This document shows positions 25,910-36,121 of a DNA stretch of 64,000 nucleotides, one piece after another. The DNA is taken from contig NC_057764.1 in the NCBI RefSeq assembly GCF_010389155.1, forward strand, positions 44,400,275-44,464,274, read 5' to 3'. Source of the DNA: Erigeron canadensis (taxonomy: Eukaryota; Streptophyta; Magnoliopsida; Asterales; Asteraceae). Positions within the stretch are counted from its first letter, which is position 1. Every line of letters starts with the position of its first letter. Made by a program: the position numbers and the translations under genes. Below the pieces are notes generated by a model. It saw nothing but the letters and a program-made list of their open reading frames with translations, did not search any database and was not told where the DNA came from.

Positions 25910-26408
25910 CATCGGCATAACGTGGTGCATGACACCTTAATTGACATTTGTTATCGGTTTGGGATTTCAACTCGTAAAGAAGTTGATATTGGGCTTACGG
26001 GAGAAAGAGACAACCCTTTACGTCCAGCTGATATATTGTTTTACTCATAGGACGAGGGACTTGATGTATGCGTCGATTTGACAGGGTCTTCTCCCTTGAC
26101 ACAGACTGGTATGGCTGACTTTGTGTATGGCCGTGCAGTGAAAGAAGCGGCCCAACGTAAACGTGTCAAGTATGCGGCTAAGTGTGCGGGTATTGGATAT
26201 GGGTTTTTGCCCTTCTCTTTTTCATCATTTGGAGAACTTGAAAAGGATGCAGTGACTTTACTAAAGCGAGTTCGAAGGTTCTCAACGACTCAAGACATTG
26301 GTGCGCGTGCTGCCGCACATATATTTAGTAGAGTTAGTTTTGCTATAGCTAAAGGAATGAGCACCTAGATAGTACCTCGGCTTCCCACTAATTTCTTGCA
26401 AACTCTAT
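25910..26408 (+). pseudogene. dead retroelement-like ORF fragment
   Basis: One continuous reading frame from 25910 to about 26408 encodes a compact domain with HRHNVV, EVDIGL, LRPADILFYS, CVDLTGSSPLTQTG and ARAAAHIF. It is interrupted by TAG at 26048-26050 (where W is expected) and TAG at 26366-26368 (where Q would fit). I recall this domain from the C-terminal part of proteins annotated as reverse-transcriptase-like in Asteraceae; I could not verify that. There is no start region, no promoter and no intron. Both stops are single transitions, as expected of methylated silent DNA. Confidence 0.65.
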
Positions 26409-26477
26409 CAATTTCTAATATAAGTGATGTTTTTATAATAATAATAATAATAATATATTAATATGTATAAATTAAGA

Positions 26478-26818
26478 CGAGCATAGTACCCGCGCAATAC
26501 AGTTTAGTGGCGACGGTAATGGCGACAACGGTTTAGTGGTGTTGGTGATAGGTGGTGATAACATTGACAATTGATGTCGAGTAGTATAAGTTGATGTAAA
26601 GATAATAGTGGGAATATTTTTTAAGATAAGGACCTAGAATATAAATCAGCAAGATAAGGGTTTAGAGTATAAATTAATTCATTAAGAGTGAAATTTGTAA
26701 TCTCTAATAACACTTTCCATATGGGGTTTTTATTAAAAGCAATTTCATACTTTCGTATGTAACAATTGTGTAATACTTTTTATTTTTAAGGGGTTGATAA
26801 TCTTTATAAAGGAGTATA
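26478..26818 (-). mobile_element. non-autonomous Helitron-like element
   Basis: On the minus strand the 3' end reads GTATTGCGCGGGTACTATG then CTCG|T at 26478. The 5' side near 26818 reads TATACTCCTTTATAAAG. The shared 3' block is present in reverse around 26570-26600. The left terminus is approximate. Confidence 0.6.
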
Positions 26819-27011
26819 CATTTAAGATGTGGCTCATTTCCATACAAGTTATGTAAGTTTATCAACAAAAATATGTGATTTCAACAAAAAGGATCATCTA
26901 TTGTCAACAACTTAGTTACCTTATATATTTTAAAAAAGCTAAAACATCAAACTCGTTAGTAAATTTTTTTTTTTTCTAAAAAAGTTGTTTTAGCAAAAAA
27001 AAACGCAAAGT

Positions 27012-27017
27012 AAAAAA
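27012..27017 (-). terminator. pol III terminator of tRNA-Glu
   Basis: Six T residues on the minus strand begin four bases after the discriminator base of the tRNA gene. Confidence 0.7.
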
Positions 27018-27020
27018 GAG

Positions 27021-27092
27021 TTCCATTGCCGGGAATCGAACCCGGGTCTCCTGGGTGAAAGCCAGATATCCTAACCGCTGGACGACAATGGA
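27021..27092 (-). tRNA. tRNA-Glu (UUC)
   Basis: A 72-base cloverleaf. The acceptor stem TCCATTG pairs with CAATGGA, followed by discriminator A. The anticodon loop CTTTCAC has anticodon TTC at 27059-27057. The T arm GGTTCGATTCC forms an intact B box. There is no intron. It is divergent from MND1, whose ATG lies 236 bases away. Confidence 0.97.
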
Positions 27093-27328
27093 TTGCTTGT
27101 CAAACTCTTTTATTTATGGCTCATATCTTGTGGCTATAAGTAGTGTTTATTTTCATTATTTCCGCCAGATTGAATATTTGAATGCAGCAATTTGGGGGAA
27201 AAAAAGAGTTGGATATTCGTGCATTCACACATTACTGGACACAAAAAATTTCACTTCACACATATCACTCGCTCTCTCTCACCTACTACAGTTCATTTTT
27301 CCCCGCAGCTGAAACATCTAAATTCACC

Positions 27329-30300
27329 ATGGTATGTCTCATCTACTGTATATGTATATATGATATTTATTTGTAAAATTGTTAACAAGTAATTGATCTA
27401 TATGTCACTCTTATAGTTTTGTAACTAGATAATATTACGAGTATTTTATATTATTTTTTCAATTTCTGATATGCGGATTAACCCATTTACCCAAACATAT
27501 GATGCCCTAATTTTTCCGTACTTTATAATATATGCAAATGATGTGTCAATCAACGGAGTAGCTGGTTTATCTCTCGCTCTAATTTTTGTTGTGTGAATAA
27601 CTACTGTTAGAATAAATTCAGATGTATGTGTGTTTGTGTTTGTATTCACTTGTTAGTTTGTATTTATCTCCGAAAACGTAATGAAATTAGTGAAAGGGCT
27701 AAGTGCATATAAATGTATCCAACTTGTTACATAATGTTATTGTTTGTATCCAGTTTCTAAACTTGCTATTGTATGTGTTGAAATGTGAAATATTGTTATT
27801 GTATGTTTCCGTTTACCTCTTGATTCGGTAATTGGTATTTCCGTTTACAATGAAAATAGTTGAAAGGCTGATAGGTACCAATACCAAGGTTCATAGTTGG
27901 ACGCACAAAATAGTAAAACGTGTGAAATTGGATACATCTTATGCATTTAGTCCAATTACTTCAGGATTGTTTCCTACCCTTTTTGGTGTGAATATATGCT
28001 TTCTCTAGATGAACTTTTATGCAAGCAAATGAACTAATTCGGTATGTTGAATAGAGTAATTGCAGAGTTTGGCTGATCTGATTTTCAGCTGCTGTGAATC
28101 ATATATACTGTATTGTTTGTGGACCGTAATGTATGATAGTCTGCTGCTAATGATGGCAATTAAGTTTTTTATTCCTCCTTTTATCATGGTTTTAATTAAG
28201 CTTACTTATTGTCTGTATATATCAAGTTTATTTTCTTCTCATGTTGGTGTAGTCGAAGAAAAGAGGTTTGTCATTGGAAGAGAAACGGGAGAAGATGCTT
28301 CAAATCTTTTACGACTCTCAAGATTTTTACCTTGTAAGTAGACAATAGAGTATCACGTAAAATTTAGATACATTATTGTTTCTGTTATCTGCTCAAGTGC
28401 TAGAGTTGCGTATTTGGCATTTCCCTTTTATAATACAAAGTTAATTGATGAGAAAGTTAGACGATGCTTATATATTTTTTTTCACTGTTAATACTATTGA
28501 CATTAGCCATAGGCTGTCCTGACTAGCAAGCTTGATCTGTAGTGTGCTTTTTAGCGGGCGATGGTTATCATACAACCTAATGTTGGTCTAGCTTGATCTG
28601 TAGTGTGCTTTTTAGCGGGCGATGGTTATCATACAACCTAATGTTGGTCTAGCGCTTGGAAGAAAAAGTAGCTTCAATTTTAAGAATTTGAAAATAATTC
28701 GAAGCAGTTGTTTATTAGTTTTCGTTGTGGTTAAGTTTTTGGTGTTTAAAAGATAAGCCCTAGGAAGACATGAAAAGGGTTTTACTGGTATTCCTAGAGG
28801 TTTTTACAGTGATTTTCGATGTAACAATGGAGTCAGTTATTTCAACTGGCAAAAATCCTAACACAAGCCTTTGATAATTAAAGTGGGTAAATAAATACGT
28901 TTTAAGTCGATCAGGTTATGTAGAAAACTATGTATAGTATCTGTCTTGTATAATCGCCACTGCTCCCTTGAACTTTTTTTTTTATATATTCTCTAGTTAG
29001 TGATATTCTGTTAGATATCAGTTCCGACGGGACGGTTAATACTGTACAGTCATTAGCGATTCGGGTAGGGAGATTTCTACTTGCCCTCTTAGGCTCTTAC
29101 TGTCATTACAAGTTAGCCGCATAGAAAGTAAAGGTTTCCCTATTATAGATTTGAGTTCATTGATATAGTCTGATGTGATCGATTGCTTCAGTAAGTTCTG
29201 TTTGTATGCATGCTAATGCTTTCAAAAGTGCACGGCAGTTAAATTTTTTATCCTGCACCATCCAAGCTGTGATCAAATTTTTGGTATTATGTGTTAAACT
29301 CATGTTAACATATGCATTTGGTGTATCAATGTCAGCTTAAGGAACTTGAAAAGTTGGGTCCCAAAAAAGGCGTCATTAGCCAATCTGTCAAAGATGTTGT
29401 CCAAAGTCTAGTGGATGATGACTTAGTCTCAAAAGACAAGATTGGAACCTCGGTAAGAATATCTGTAAATAGGTTACTAATCTGCAACATGTTTCTTTTG
29501 TGGAATGGGTCATGAAATAAAAAGTGAAAATAACACCTCATGCATATTAATTCTGATTCATCTATTGTCAACAGTTGCATTGTGATGCAGAATTTTTGTA
29601 ATTCCTTTTTAGTCCAATGCTTCAAGTAATAGCTCATAAACATACTTTCAGGTTTACTTTTGGAGTCTTCCTAGCTGTGCTGGGAATCAGGTAGAGTAAG
29701 ATTTCACTTCAAGATAAATTATAAGTTTTTTGTGGCTATACTATAGTATTAAATCATATTTTTGCTAATCATCATTGTGGATGATTTTTTTTATACATGC
29801 ATGATGCATTTTTGCTCAACAGCTGAGAAATGTTACGAAGAAACTTGAGTCAGAGCTTCAAAGCAGCAAGAAGCGGCATGTAGAGCTTGTGGAACAATGT
29901 GATTCCCTAAAGAAGGGCAGAGAGGATTCGGTGAGTCGGTGATAATTTAATGTCATTGTTCCACGAGTAGAAACAAGTTATTATGTATCTTTTCTATAGC
30001 CGCTTTCTAACTTATCATTTTTCAGGATGCACGAGAAGAGGCAATGAGTGAGCTTAAAGCAATTGAACAAAAGTATAGTGATCTGAAAGTAGGGTCACTT
30101 CTCATTGTCTCCGAATCTTAATCACTAGATAACTTTAAATATAGTGACACGGTTATAATTTGAATTGCAGAAAGAAATGGGACAATATGCAGACAATGAT
30201 CCAGCTACATTCGAAGCAATGAGTAATTAAATGACACATGCTCTTTTTTTTTCTTCACTTATATTAGTATTTTTTATGGTGTAAAGCACCTTTTTCTTTG

Positions 30301-31664
30301 AGGATTTGACTTCAAATACAAGAGTTGGCAAGATGGGTTCCTGGGTGGGCTGGGTCAACCGGTCAACACGATTACAGTTGAAACATGTCATTTTTAGAGT
30401 CGAAATGGGTGGGATCAGGTTTGGCTGCAAAGACTCTTTTTCCTGCACTTAAAAGATATCATTATATTTAAGTCTTCTGATATTAAAAGCATTATCATTA
30501 CAGTATTCATCTAAACATGAGTTAAAACGATCTAAGAGGAAATATAACTCATATTCCCCGTCTCCATTATTTGACCTGCTCAACTCTGTTGATAAGTAGA
30601 TGAGCCAAAATTCCTCTGCCATGAAATTAGTAAATTTGTACAAACATACTGAGATATCTTTTACCGATTCCAGAGGAAGCAATAAAAGTTGCCTATGAAG
30701 CAGCGAACAGATGGACAGGTTTGATCTCCCACACAGAAAGCTCTAGTTCCACACTTTCACCTCAGTTATTTCTTACTGCACCATGCTAATATTTTGCAGA
30801 TAATATATTTACATTGCGGCAGTGGTGTTCAAACAATTTTCCTCAGGCCAAAGAACAGCTTGAACACTTGTACAATGAGGTAAATGTGAATCGTAATTTC
30901 TTTGAACCAATGAATTTGCTTCTTTCTAACTCATTTAATATCATTCTTATTTCTACACACCACCCTGTGACTGTAAAAGAACACACACACACATATGTGT
31001 GTGTGTATATATATATGCAGCAAATAAATATGTATTGAAGTCTATTTGGATTTCGGACCAGATATTTGGACCTCTTTAGAGGTTGACAGAATGGTGTGGT
31101 CATGTTTTTGGGTTAATTAGGCAATTCCGGAATGGGTACAGAGCAGATTTTTTGAGTTGGGTTGAACCAGAGCATGCATTTGTCCAATTTCTTTGTACCT
31201 TTTCATAAATAATCAGTGTCATAGAGAGGGTTTCAGTTATAATGCAATAAAAGTCACCTTGGGCGGATTTCAGAGCTATTTTTATTTCACCTGTTTGCTC
31301 ACTAGATTTTATTCTACCCGTTTGGTCATTTGTCTATTTAGCGATAGGACACTACTCGAGCTGACTAATTCATTAGTAATCAGGTTTCAATGCCACCTTC
31401 AAATGTCACCAACATCTATGTGTTCTCTTGTTAGGAAAATTGGAAGAGGGGCTGCATGAAAATGCTTATGCTTACCGAAATAGTTTTGAATTTAATTGCA
31501 TATCTCTAAACAAACAAAACCTATGCACTAATAATTTATGAGAAACCAGAAATGTATGGTTCTTACATGGGTCTACTTTTTGTGGTATCCAGGTAGGGAT
31601 AACTGATGATTTTGACTATATAGAGTTACCAGCAGTAGTGCCTGTCAAGCAAGATAATGAATAG
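27329..31664 (+). CDS. MND1: meiotic nuclear division protein 1 homologue, 10 coding exons
   Basis: Partner of HOP2. The complex stimulates DMC1/RAD51 strand invasion in meiosis. Exons: 27329-27331 (ATG only), 28253-28333, 29336-29452, 29652-29690, 29823-29930, 30026-30088, 30171-30222, 30674-30718, 30800-30879, 31593-31664. Frame is kept throughout, giving 219 residues, close to Arabidopsis MND1. It opens [16 protein letters not shown], followed by the winged-helix part with [20 protein letters not shown] and [13 protein letters not shown] coiled coil of about 75 residues follows, then the C-terminal block [18 protein letters not shown]. The ATG sits in a good context (TTCACCATGG) after a CT-rich leader. 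The first coding exon carries just the start codon, so automated gene callers may miss it. Confidence 0.96.
28529..28650 (+). repeat. recent exact tandem duplication, 2 x 61 bp, in MND1 intron
   Basis: The unit starting AGCTTGATCTGTAGTGTGC at 28529-28589 is repeated without visible change at 28590-28650. It lies between coding exons 2 and 3. Confidence 0.9.
30981..31017. repeat. palindromic AC/GT microsatellite
   Basis: An AC run meets a GT run through ACATATGT, followed by a TA run. The tract could fold back on itself. It is in the last intron of MND1. Confidence 0.7.
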
Positions 31665-32604
31665 GTACTGGAAGCCACAGCTTCTCTCGTTCTCTAATTT
31701 CATTTCTGCAGTATCTTTACATAACTGGTAGCCCATAACGACATAAATTGTTATTATATTACACATGCATATGCACATTTGAATCCAATATTTCTAAATC
31801 TAGTCTCCAGACACTTTTTGGCCTTATGTTTTGTTTGTTACACAAGGATTTATCCTACTTGGTCAGACTTGATATCAATATAACGATTAACGAAGCATTG
31901 CTAGTGTTTTCTTATAAGATACGTTTTCCCGAATGCATGTTATTCTATACTCTACGTGTTCCGTGTAAATTGTTTCTCGCTCAAATTATGCATACTTCAC
32001 CTATATATAGTGTACAACTTGCATGCCCATATGTCATGTAAAGTATGCAAAATGAAACATCATAACTTGATTATGTATCCTTTTCAAATGTGAATATCAT
32101 AATTGAAAGGTATTCAAACTAAGGGTGTGTTGGGTTTTTGAAAATATAGTAATAGGTATAAACGCTATAGGTGCTATTTGGTTTATAAAGATGGGAATAA
32201 GGCATTAAAACTCACAAAAATGGAGCTTTGCCAAACCCATCGTAAAACCTCACTGGTGTATTCAAACTAAGCGTGTGTTTGGTTTGAGGGTTTAAATGTA
32301 GTTTCCATTTCTGTTCTTCCACTTTATCAAAATTATACCCATAGTAAAACTTTACTGCAAACCACATCCTATGGTCATTCAAGAATCAAGATCAAGCTTT
32401 CAAGCCTTATGTGGGTTCCATTTGTTGTTCCACGAGAAGATTTCGTAATTTTTTAGTGTATGTAATGACGAGTGACTAGATTATAGGCATGTCACATGTG
32501 AGAGGCTTGTTAATTTGTTGTAACAGACAATTGTTTGATTCAAAAATGTTTGGTGATAGATGTGACCTCGTGAATAACACAAAATGAATAATGATTAACA
32601 TTAA
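31665..32604. other. 3' flank of MND1 and intergenic
   Basis: No gene seen. A 14-base direct repeat GTATTCAAACTAAG at 32110-32123 and 32258-32271, each followed by a similar GYGTGTTKGG, may mark a small decayed element. Confidence 0.4.
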
Positions 32605-33228
32605 CTAGAGGGGTATATTCACGCGATTAGTGGTAATGGTGTTGGTATCAACTATCGCGTATTGTAAATAATGGTGTTGGTAAATAATTGATGTTAAGGT
32701 AATTAATGTTAAGTATATACTGTAATAATAAGTATATTAAAAATAAAGTAGATAATTAATGTAAAATTAATAAATCTTGATAAAGTAAATGTAAATTAAC
32801 GGATTACATAAAGACAACAGACATATTTAACTAATAGCATGAAATCTTTATGAAGAAGTATAAGATGTAATTTTGTATGATTTATTTTTTCGTAGAGTAA
32901 TTGTAGGGTGTCAATAGATTACCAATGTCTGGTGTTGGTAGTGGCGACGACTATTGGTGGTGATGACGCCGTCGAGTGGTGTAGATTAGTGTAAATGTAA
33001 TTGATGTAAAGATGCTGTAGAGATATTTTAAAAGTCAATGACTTGTGATGCAAATTAGAAATAAATGTTAAAAGTGTAAATTAATTCATTAACAGTAAAT
33101 TAAGTAAATTTATATGATTCTCTCAAAAGAGTGGGTTCATTAAGTTTGATTAGGTCATTTTCAAACTAATTTTTGTAAAACGATTTTTAAAAACAAAGAG
33201 TAGATAGCTTTTATATAGTACTAAAATA
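32605..33228 (-). mobile_element. Helitron-like element(s), composite or degraded
   Basis: On the minus strand the 3' end is AATATACCCCTCTAG|T at 32605. The 5' side near 33228 has a TATATAAAAG stretch. The shared block (TACACCACTCGACG plus CACCACCAATAGTCG) sits internally at about 32935-32985, suggesting one element inside another. Boundaries are uncertain. Confidence 0.4.
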
Positions 33229-33621
33229 AAGTAAAGATGTATCATGCGACCAAATCATTTACATATTAAAAGCAAATAAAATATTTAAAACGTAAAACAT
33301 TATCCATCTTAATTAGATAGTATAATATAATAAGTAATATAATAGTCATCTTTATATATTTGTAGAATGTTTGAATTTCAAAGTATTTTCAAATGCTTTA
33401 TATGTTAACAATAATAAATAAAAATAAAACACATCTACATCCTTCTAGAAGAAAATAGTGAAAATAAGGTTTTCATTTTGATTACAAAAAAGTTGATAAA
33501 AATAAAAACCCTAATTCCCTCTCTCTCAAAATTCACTCAGATTTTCAAATATAAGCCAAATTAACCCAAATTCACCCAATTTACCGTCCAACTGTTTGAA
33601 AAGAAAAAAAAAAGAACGAAA

Positions 33622-33854
33622 ATGGATGAGAGACTAAGTAATGTTCCATTCGACATTTTTAAAAACATCGTCACCAAACTCAAGGCACCTGAGACTACTC
33701 GTCTGAAAATACTAACAAAACCGTCAAAATGGAAGTCGACAATCCATTTTTTCAAAAAATTTACAACAAGAACATGTACGATACCTCTGCTTGGTTGTTT
33801 GTGCACAAGTTTGATGTTGATTTCCCCCAAACCGGAGTATTGTTGGGGTTTAGT
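33622..33854 (+). pseudogene. F-box gene 5' fragment, frameshifted, cut by an LTR
   Basis: It begins MDERLSNVPFDIFKNIVTKL, a typical F-box start. The frame breaks within the next 40 codons. A second frame, running from about 33729 (MEVDNPFFQKIYNKN through DFPQTGVLLGF), reads like the middle of an F-box-associated protein, up to the LTR border at 33855. No complete protein can be made. An undetected intron is possible, but the LTR ends the gene anyway. Confidence 0.65.
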
Positions 33855-34159
33855 GATACGTATAAAATGATAGTTAGTATAGATTAGCTAAAATCTAATA
33901 GTTGAAGGGTGCTAAGTGTAATTTTGTTACAATAAGTCGGTTGTGTATTGTATATTTGTATAAATACACAATATACATATGAATAACAATCAGTTATGTT
34001 TGATGATAAATCTACTTCTTCCTCTTATTCTTTCTGATTCTTCTTATCTTCTATAATATGAGTTCTATCGTATCAATTGGTATCAGAGCCACCGATTCTC
34101 CGACGTGCTTTCGATTCCGCCTCCGATTAGGATTCCGATTAACTTCCGACATTTTAATT
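33855..34159 (+). mobile_element. Copia-type LTR with primer-binding site, truncated
   Basis: The LTR at 33855-34075 (221 bp) has terminal TGATACG / CGTATCA and a TATAAATA box near 33958. It is followed two bases later by TGGTATCAGAGCC (34078-34090), the initiator tRNA-Met primer-binding site. Only about 70 bases of internal sequence remain before the second F-box copy. There is no second LTR, gag or pol. Confidence 0.75.
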
Positions 34160-34475
34160 AGAGGGAATGATAGTATAATATAATAATTAAATATAATATT
34201 CATCTTTATATATTTGTAGAGTGTTTGAATTTAAAACTATTTTCAAATGCTTTATATATTAACAATAATAATAATAAAAAAAATACATTTACATCCTTCT
34301 AGAAGAAAAGAGTGAAAATAAGGTTTTCATTTTGTTTACAAAAAATTTGATAAAAATAAGAATCCTAATTCATTCTCTCTCAAAATTCACTCAGATTTTT
34401 AAATATTAATTAAATTAACTCAAATTCACCCAATTTACCGTCCACCAGTTTGAAAAGAAAAAAAAGAGTTAGAAA

Positions 34476-34517
34476 ATGGATGAGAAACTAAGTAATCTTC
34501 CATTTGACATTTTTTTT
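34476..34517 (+). pseudogene. second F-box start, truncated
   Basis: MDEKLSNLPFDIFF matches the first copy and then ends abruptly where plus-strand similarity stops. The sequence beyond 34530 reads as F-box-associated domain on the other strand. Confidence 0.6.
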
Positions 34518-34529
34518 AGAAAGAGTAAG

Positions 34530-34860
34530 AAAAGGGTCTCAATTATTTCACGCCCCTGTTCACCCAAAAACGAGACCAAAAATCCATCACACGGATCTCT
34601 CATCATGATTATACCCCGTGGATCATGAGGGTCCAAGTTGGCAATAAGTAGGGCTAGATCAATTACCCATTCAGAAGTCGCCGATCTATACTCACAATAC
34701 ACAACCTTTCGATAACGAAGGATAATCACATGAATAATTCTATAGCCAACACCATCAGTATCAACTAACACCTTCGTACTCTCTATAACCTCATTGAACA
34801 AATACGCATTAAGGGGCAAGGGGCAATCAACTTCACTAACAGTGCCATGACCGCAAATAT
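34530..34860 (-). pseudogene. F-box-associated domain fragment, inverted
   Basis: The minus-strand frame contains DGVGYRIIHVII, VYCEYRSATSEWV and DPRGIIMMRDPCDGFLV, typical of plant F-box-associated regions. It lacks an F-box and a start. It lies head-on to the truncated plus-strand F-box start, so an inversion or rearranged duplication is likely. Confidence 0.45.
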
Positions 34861-35185
34861 TAACAACCAACAAAGATTATGCGAGCTTGTTGGAGCAACT
34901 AACATCCAGTTCCGAAATGAACTTGATGTTACGGATTTATACCCAACTGATCATTTACATGTCAATTGGACTAACAGTTTTAGTGTGGGCACTGATGGCT
35001 TCTCTGTTGGCGTTCTCCTGCATGTGGTCCCTGTTGACCGGTTTACCCGCATTTGGAAGATTGGCATGGCTAGCATTGATGCCGATTGGAATGAATTTCA
35101 TCACGTATATACATTCGTACTATATTGTTTAGTTAACTTAAGGATGAAAAGGAAAGGAAAAGGGAGAGGAATTTTTCCTTTCTAA
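34847..35185 (+). other. uncharacterised ORF, possibly part of the F-box debris
   Basis: 112 codons from an ATG at 34847, with a coding-like middle (ELVGATNIQFRNELDV, TDLYPTDHLHVNW). No domain was recognised. It could be an exon of a gene with 35417-35935 or a broken piece. Confidence 0.25.
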
Positions 35186-35416
35186 TCATCTCAAAAATGA
35201 GAGGAAAAATCTTGAAGGAAAAATAACTACGACTTTATCTATTTCTCCTCTCTTTTCATTTCCTTTCTATACCATTTTTTTTCCTTCTTAATCTTGTCCT
35301 CCCTCTTCTTAAAAAAACTTAACAATACAGTTTATTTTTTTTTACTCTCCAGTGCTTTCTTTTCCCTTTAATAAAAAACTTAACAATATAGCCTTGATGA
35401 ACATTGGCTTCAAAAT

Positions 35417-35935
35417 GTGTCTTTCCAACTTCATGGACTAGATTTTCATGTGGCTAAACAAAGTGACACATTGTGCCACAGCAACTCGTCTTGGTGTACA
35501 TTCATGGACTCTTGTACTCAACTTTTATTGGGCAACGCGTTGGGAGAATCGTGTCTACATCTACTTAAACAAGATATTGCTAAGTATGGAGAGAAAACAT
35601 ATATGGTTGACTCTCTAGTAGACGTTTCTCGAGAAAGCTACATCTTCCTTGAAGCCTACAATAGAACACTTTATCATAATGTGAAACTTTCTACCACCCC
35701 ACTCGAATTTACAGACCCTGTGGTATGCAGAGGGGGAGGGGGATATATGCTGTTGATGAGGGGTAAGATTGGTAGGAATCAAGGCTCTAAGACATTGGAA
35801 AAGCTACAACTATTCAAAATGAAGGACGAAACAAAGACCGACATTATCGACTGGACTTGTGGCTACATGAAAACTCTATCTAGCCCTAGGACCAAGAGAA
35901 GAATCATACAAGTAGTAATAAATGGTATTCCCTGA
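35417..35935 (+). other. uncharacterised 172-codon ORF
   Basis: The longest open frame in the F-box debris zone. It has plausible amino acid use (HLLKQDIAKYGEKTYMVDSL, ESYIFLEAYNRTLYHN). I do not recognise a family. The distal part overlaps an opposite-strand F-box-like frame. It may be a pseudogene fragment. Confidence 0.3.
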
Positions 35936-36121
35936 ATAAAAGGCATACTTAATGAGAAGTCGATCACCTGGGTAAGGCGATACAATATCAAACTCTTCTA
36001 GTTTTGAAAATGGCACTTTCGGGAAAGTTTGAAACATTGGTCTATCTCTGTAGATTCTTATTCTTAACGGCTTAATCTCATGCTTAAAAAGGTTTACCAC
36101 AAGAAGATGGTCGACTAGCAA
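35876..36121 (-). pseudogene. F-box-associated-like fragment
   Basis: The minus frame reads HLLVVNLFKHEIKPLRIRIY, then FPKVPFSKLEEFD and GDRLLIKYAFYSGNTIYYYL. This resembles the C-terminal part of plant F-box/DUF295-type proteins. It has no start or F-box. Confidence 0.4.

Larger units (their letters stand above)
33311..34517 (+). repeat. direct duplication of an F-box gene 5' region
   Basis: About 350 bases at 33311-33662 recur at 34156-34517 with scattered changes. Each copy covers upstream sequence, a CTAATTC...CTCTCAAAATTCACTCAG leader and the start of an F-box ORF. The copies flank an F-box remnant and an LTR. Confidence 0.85.
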
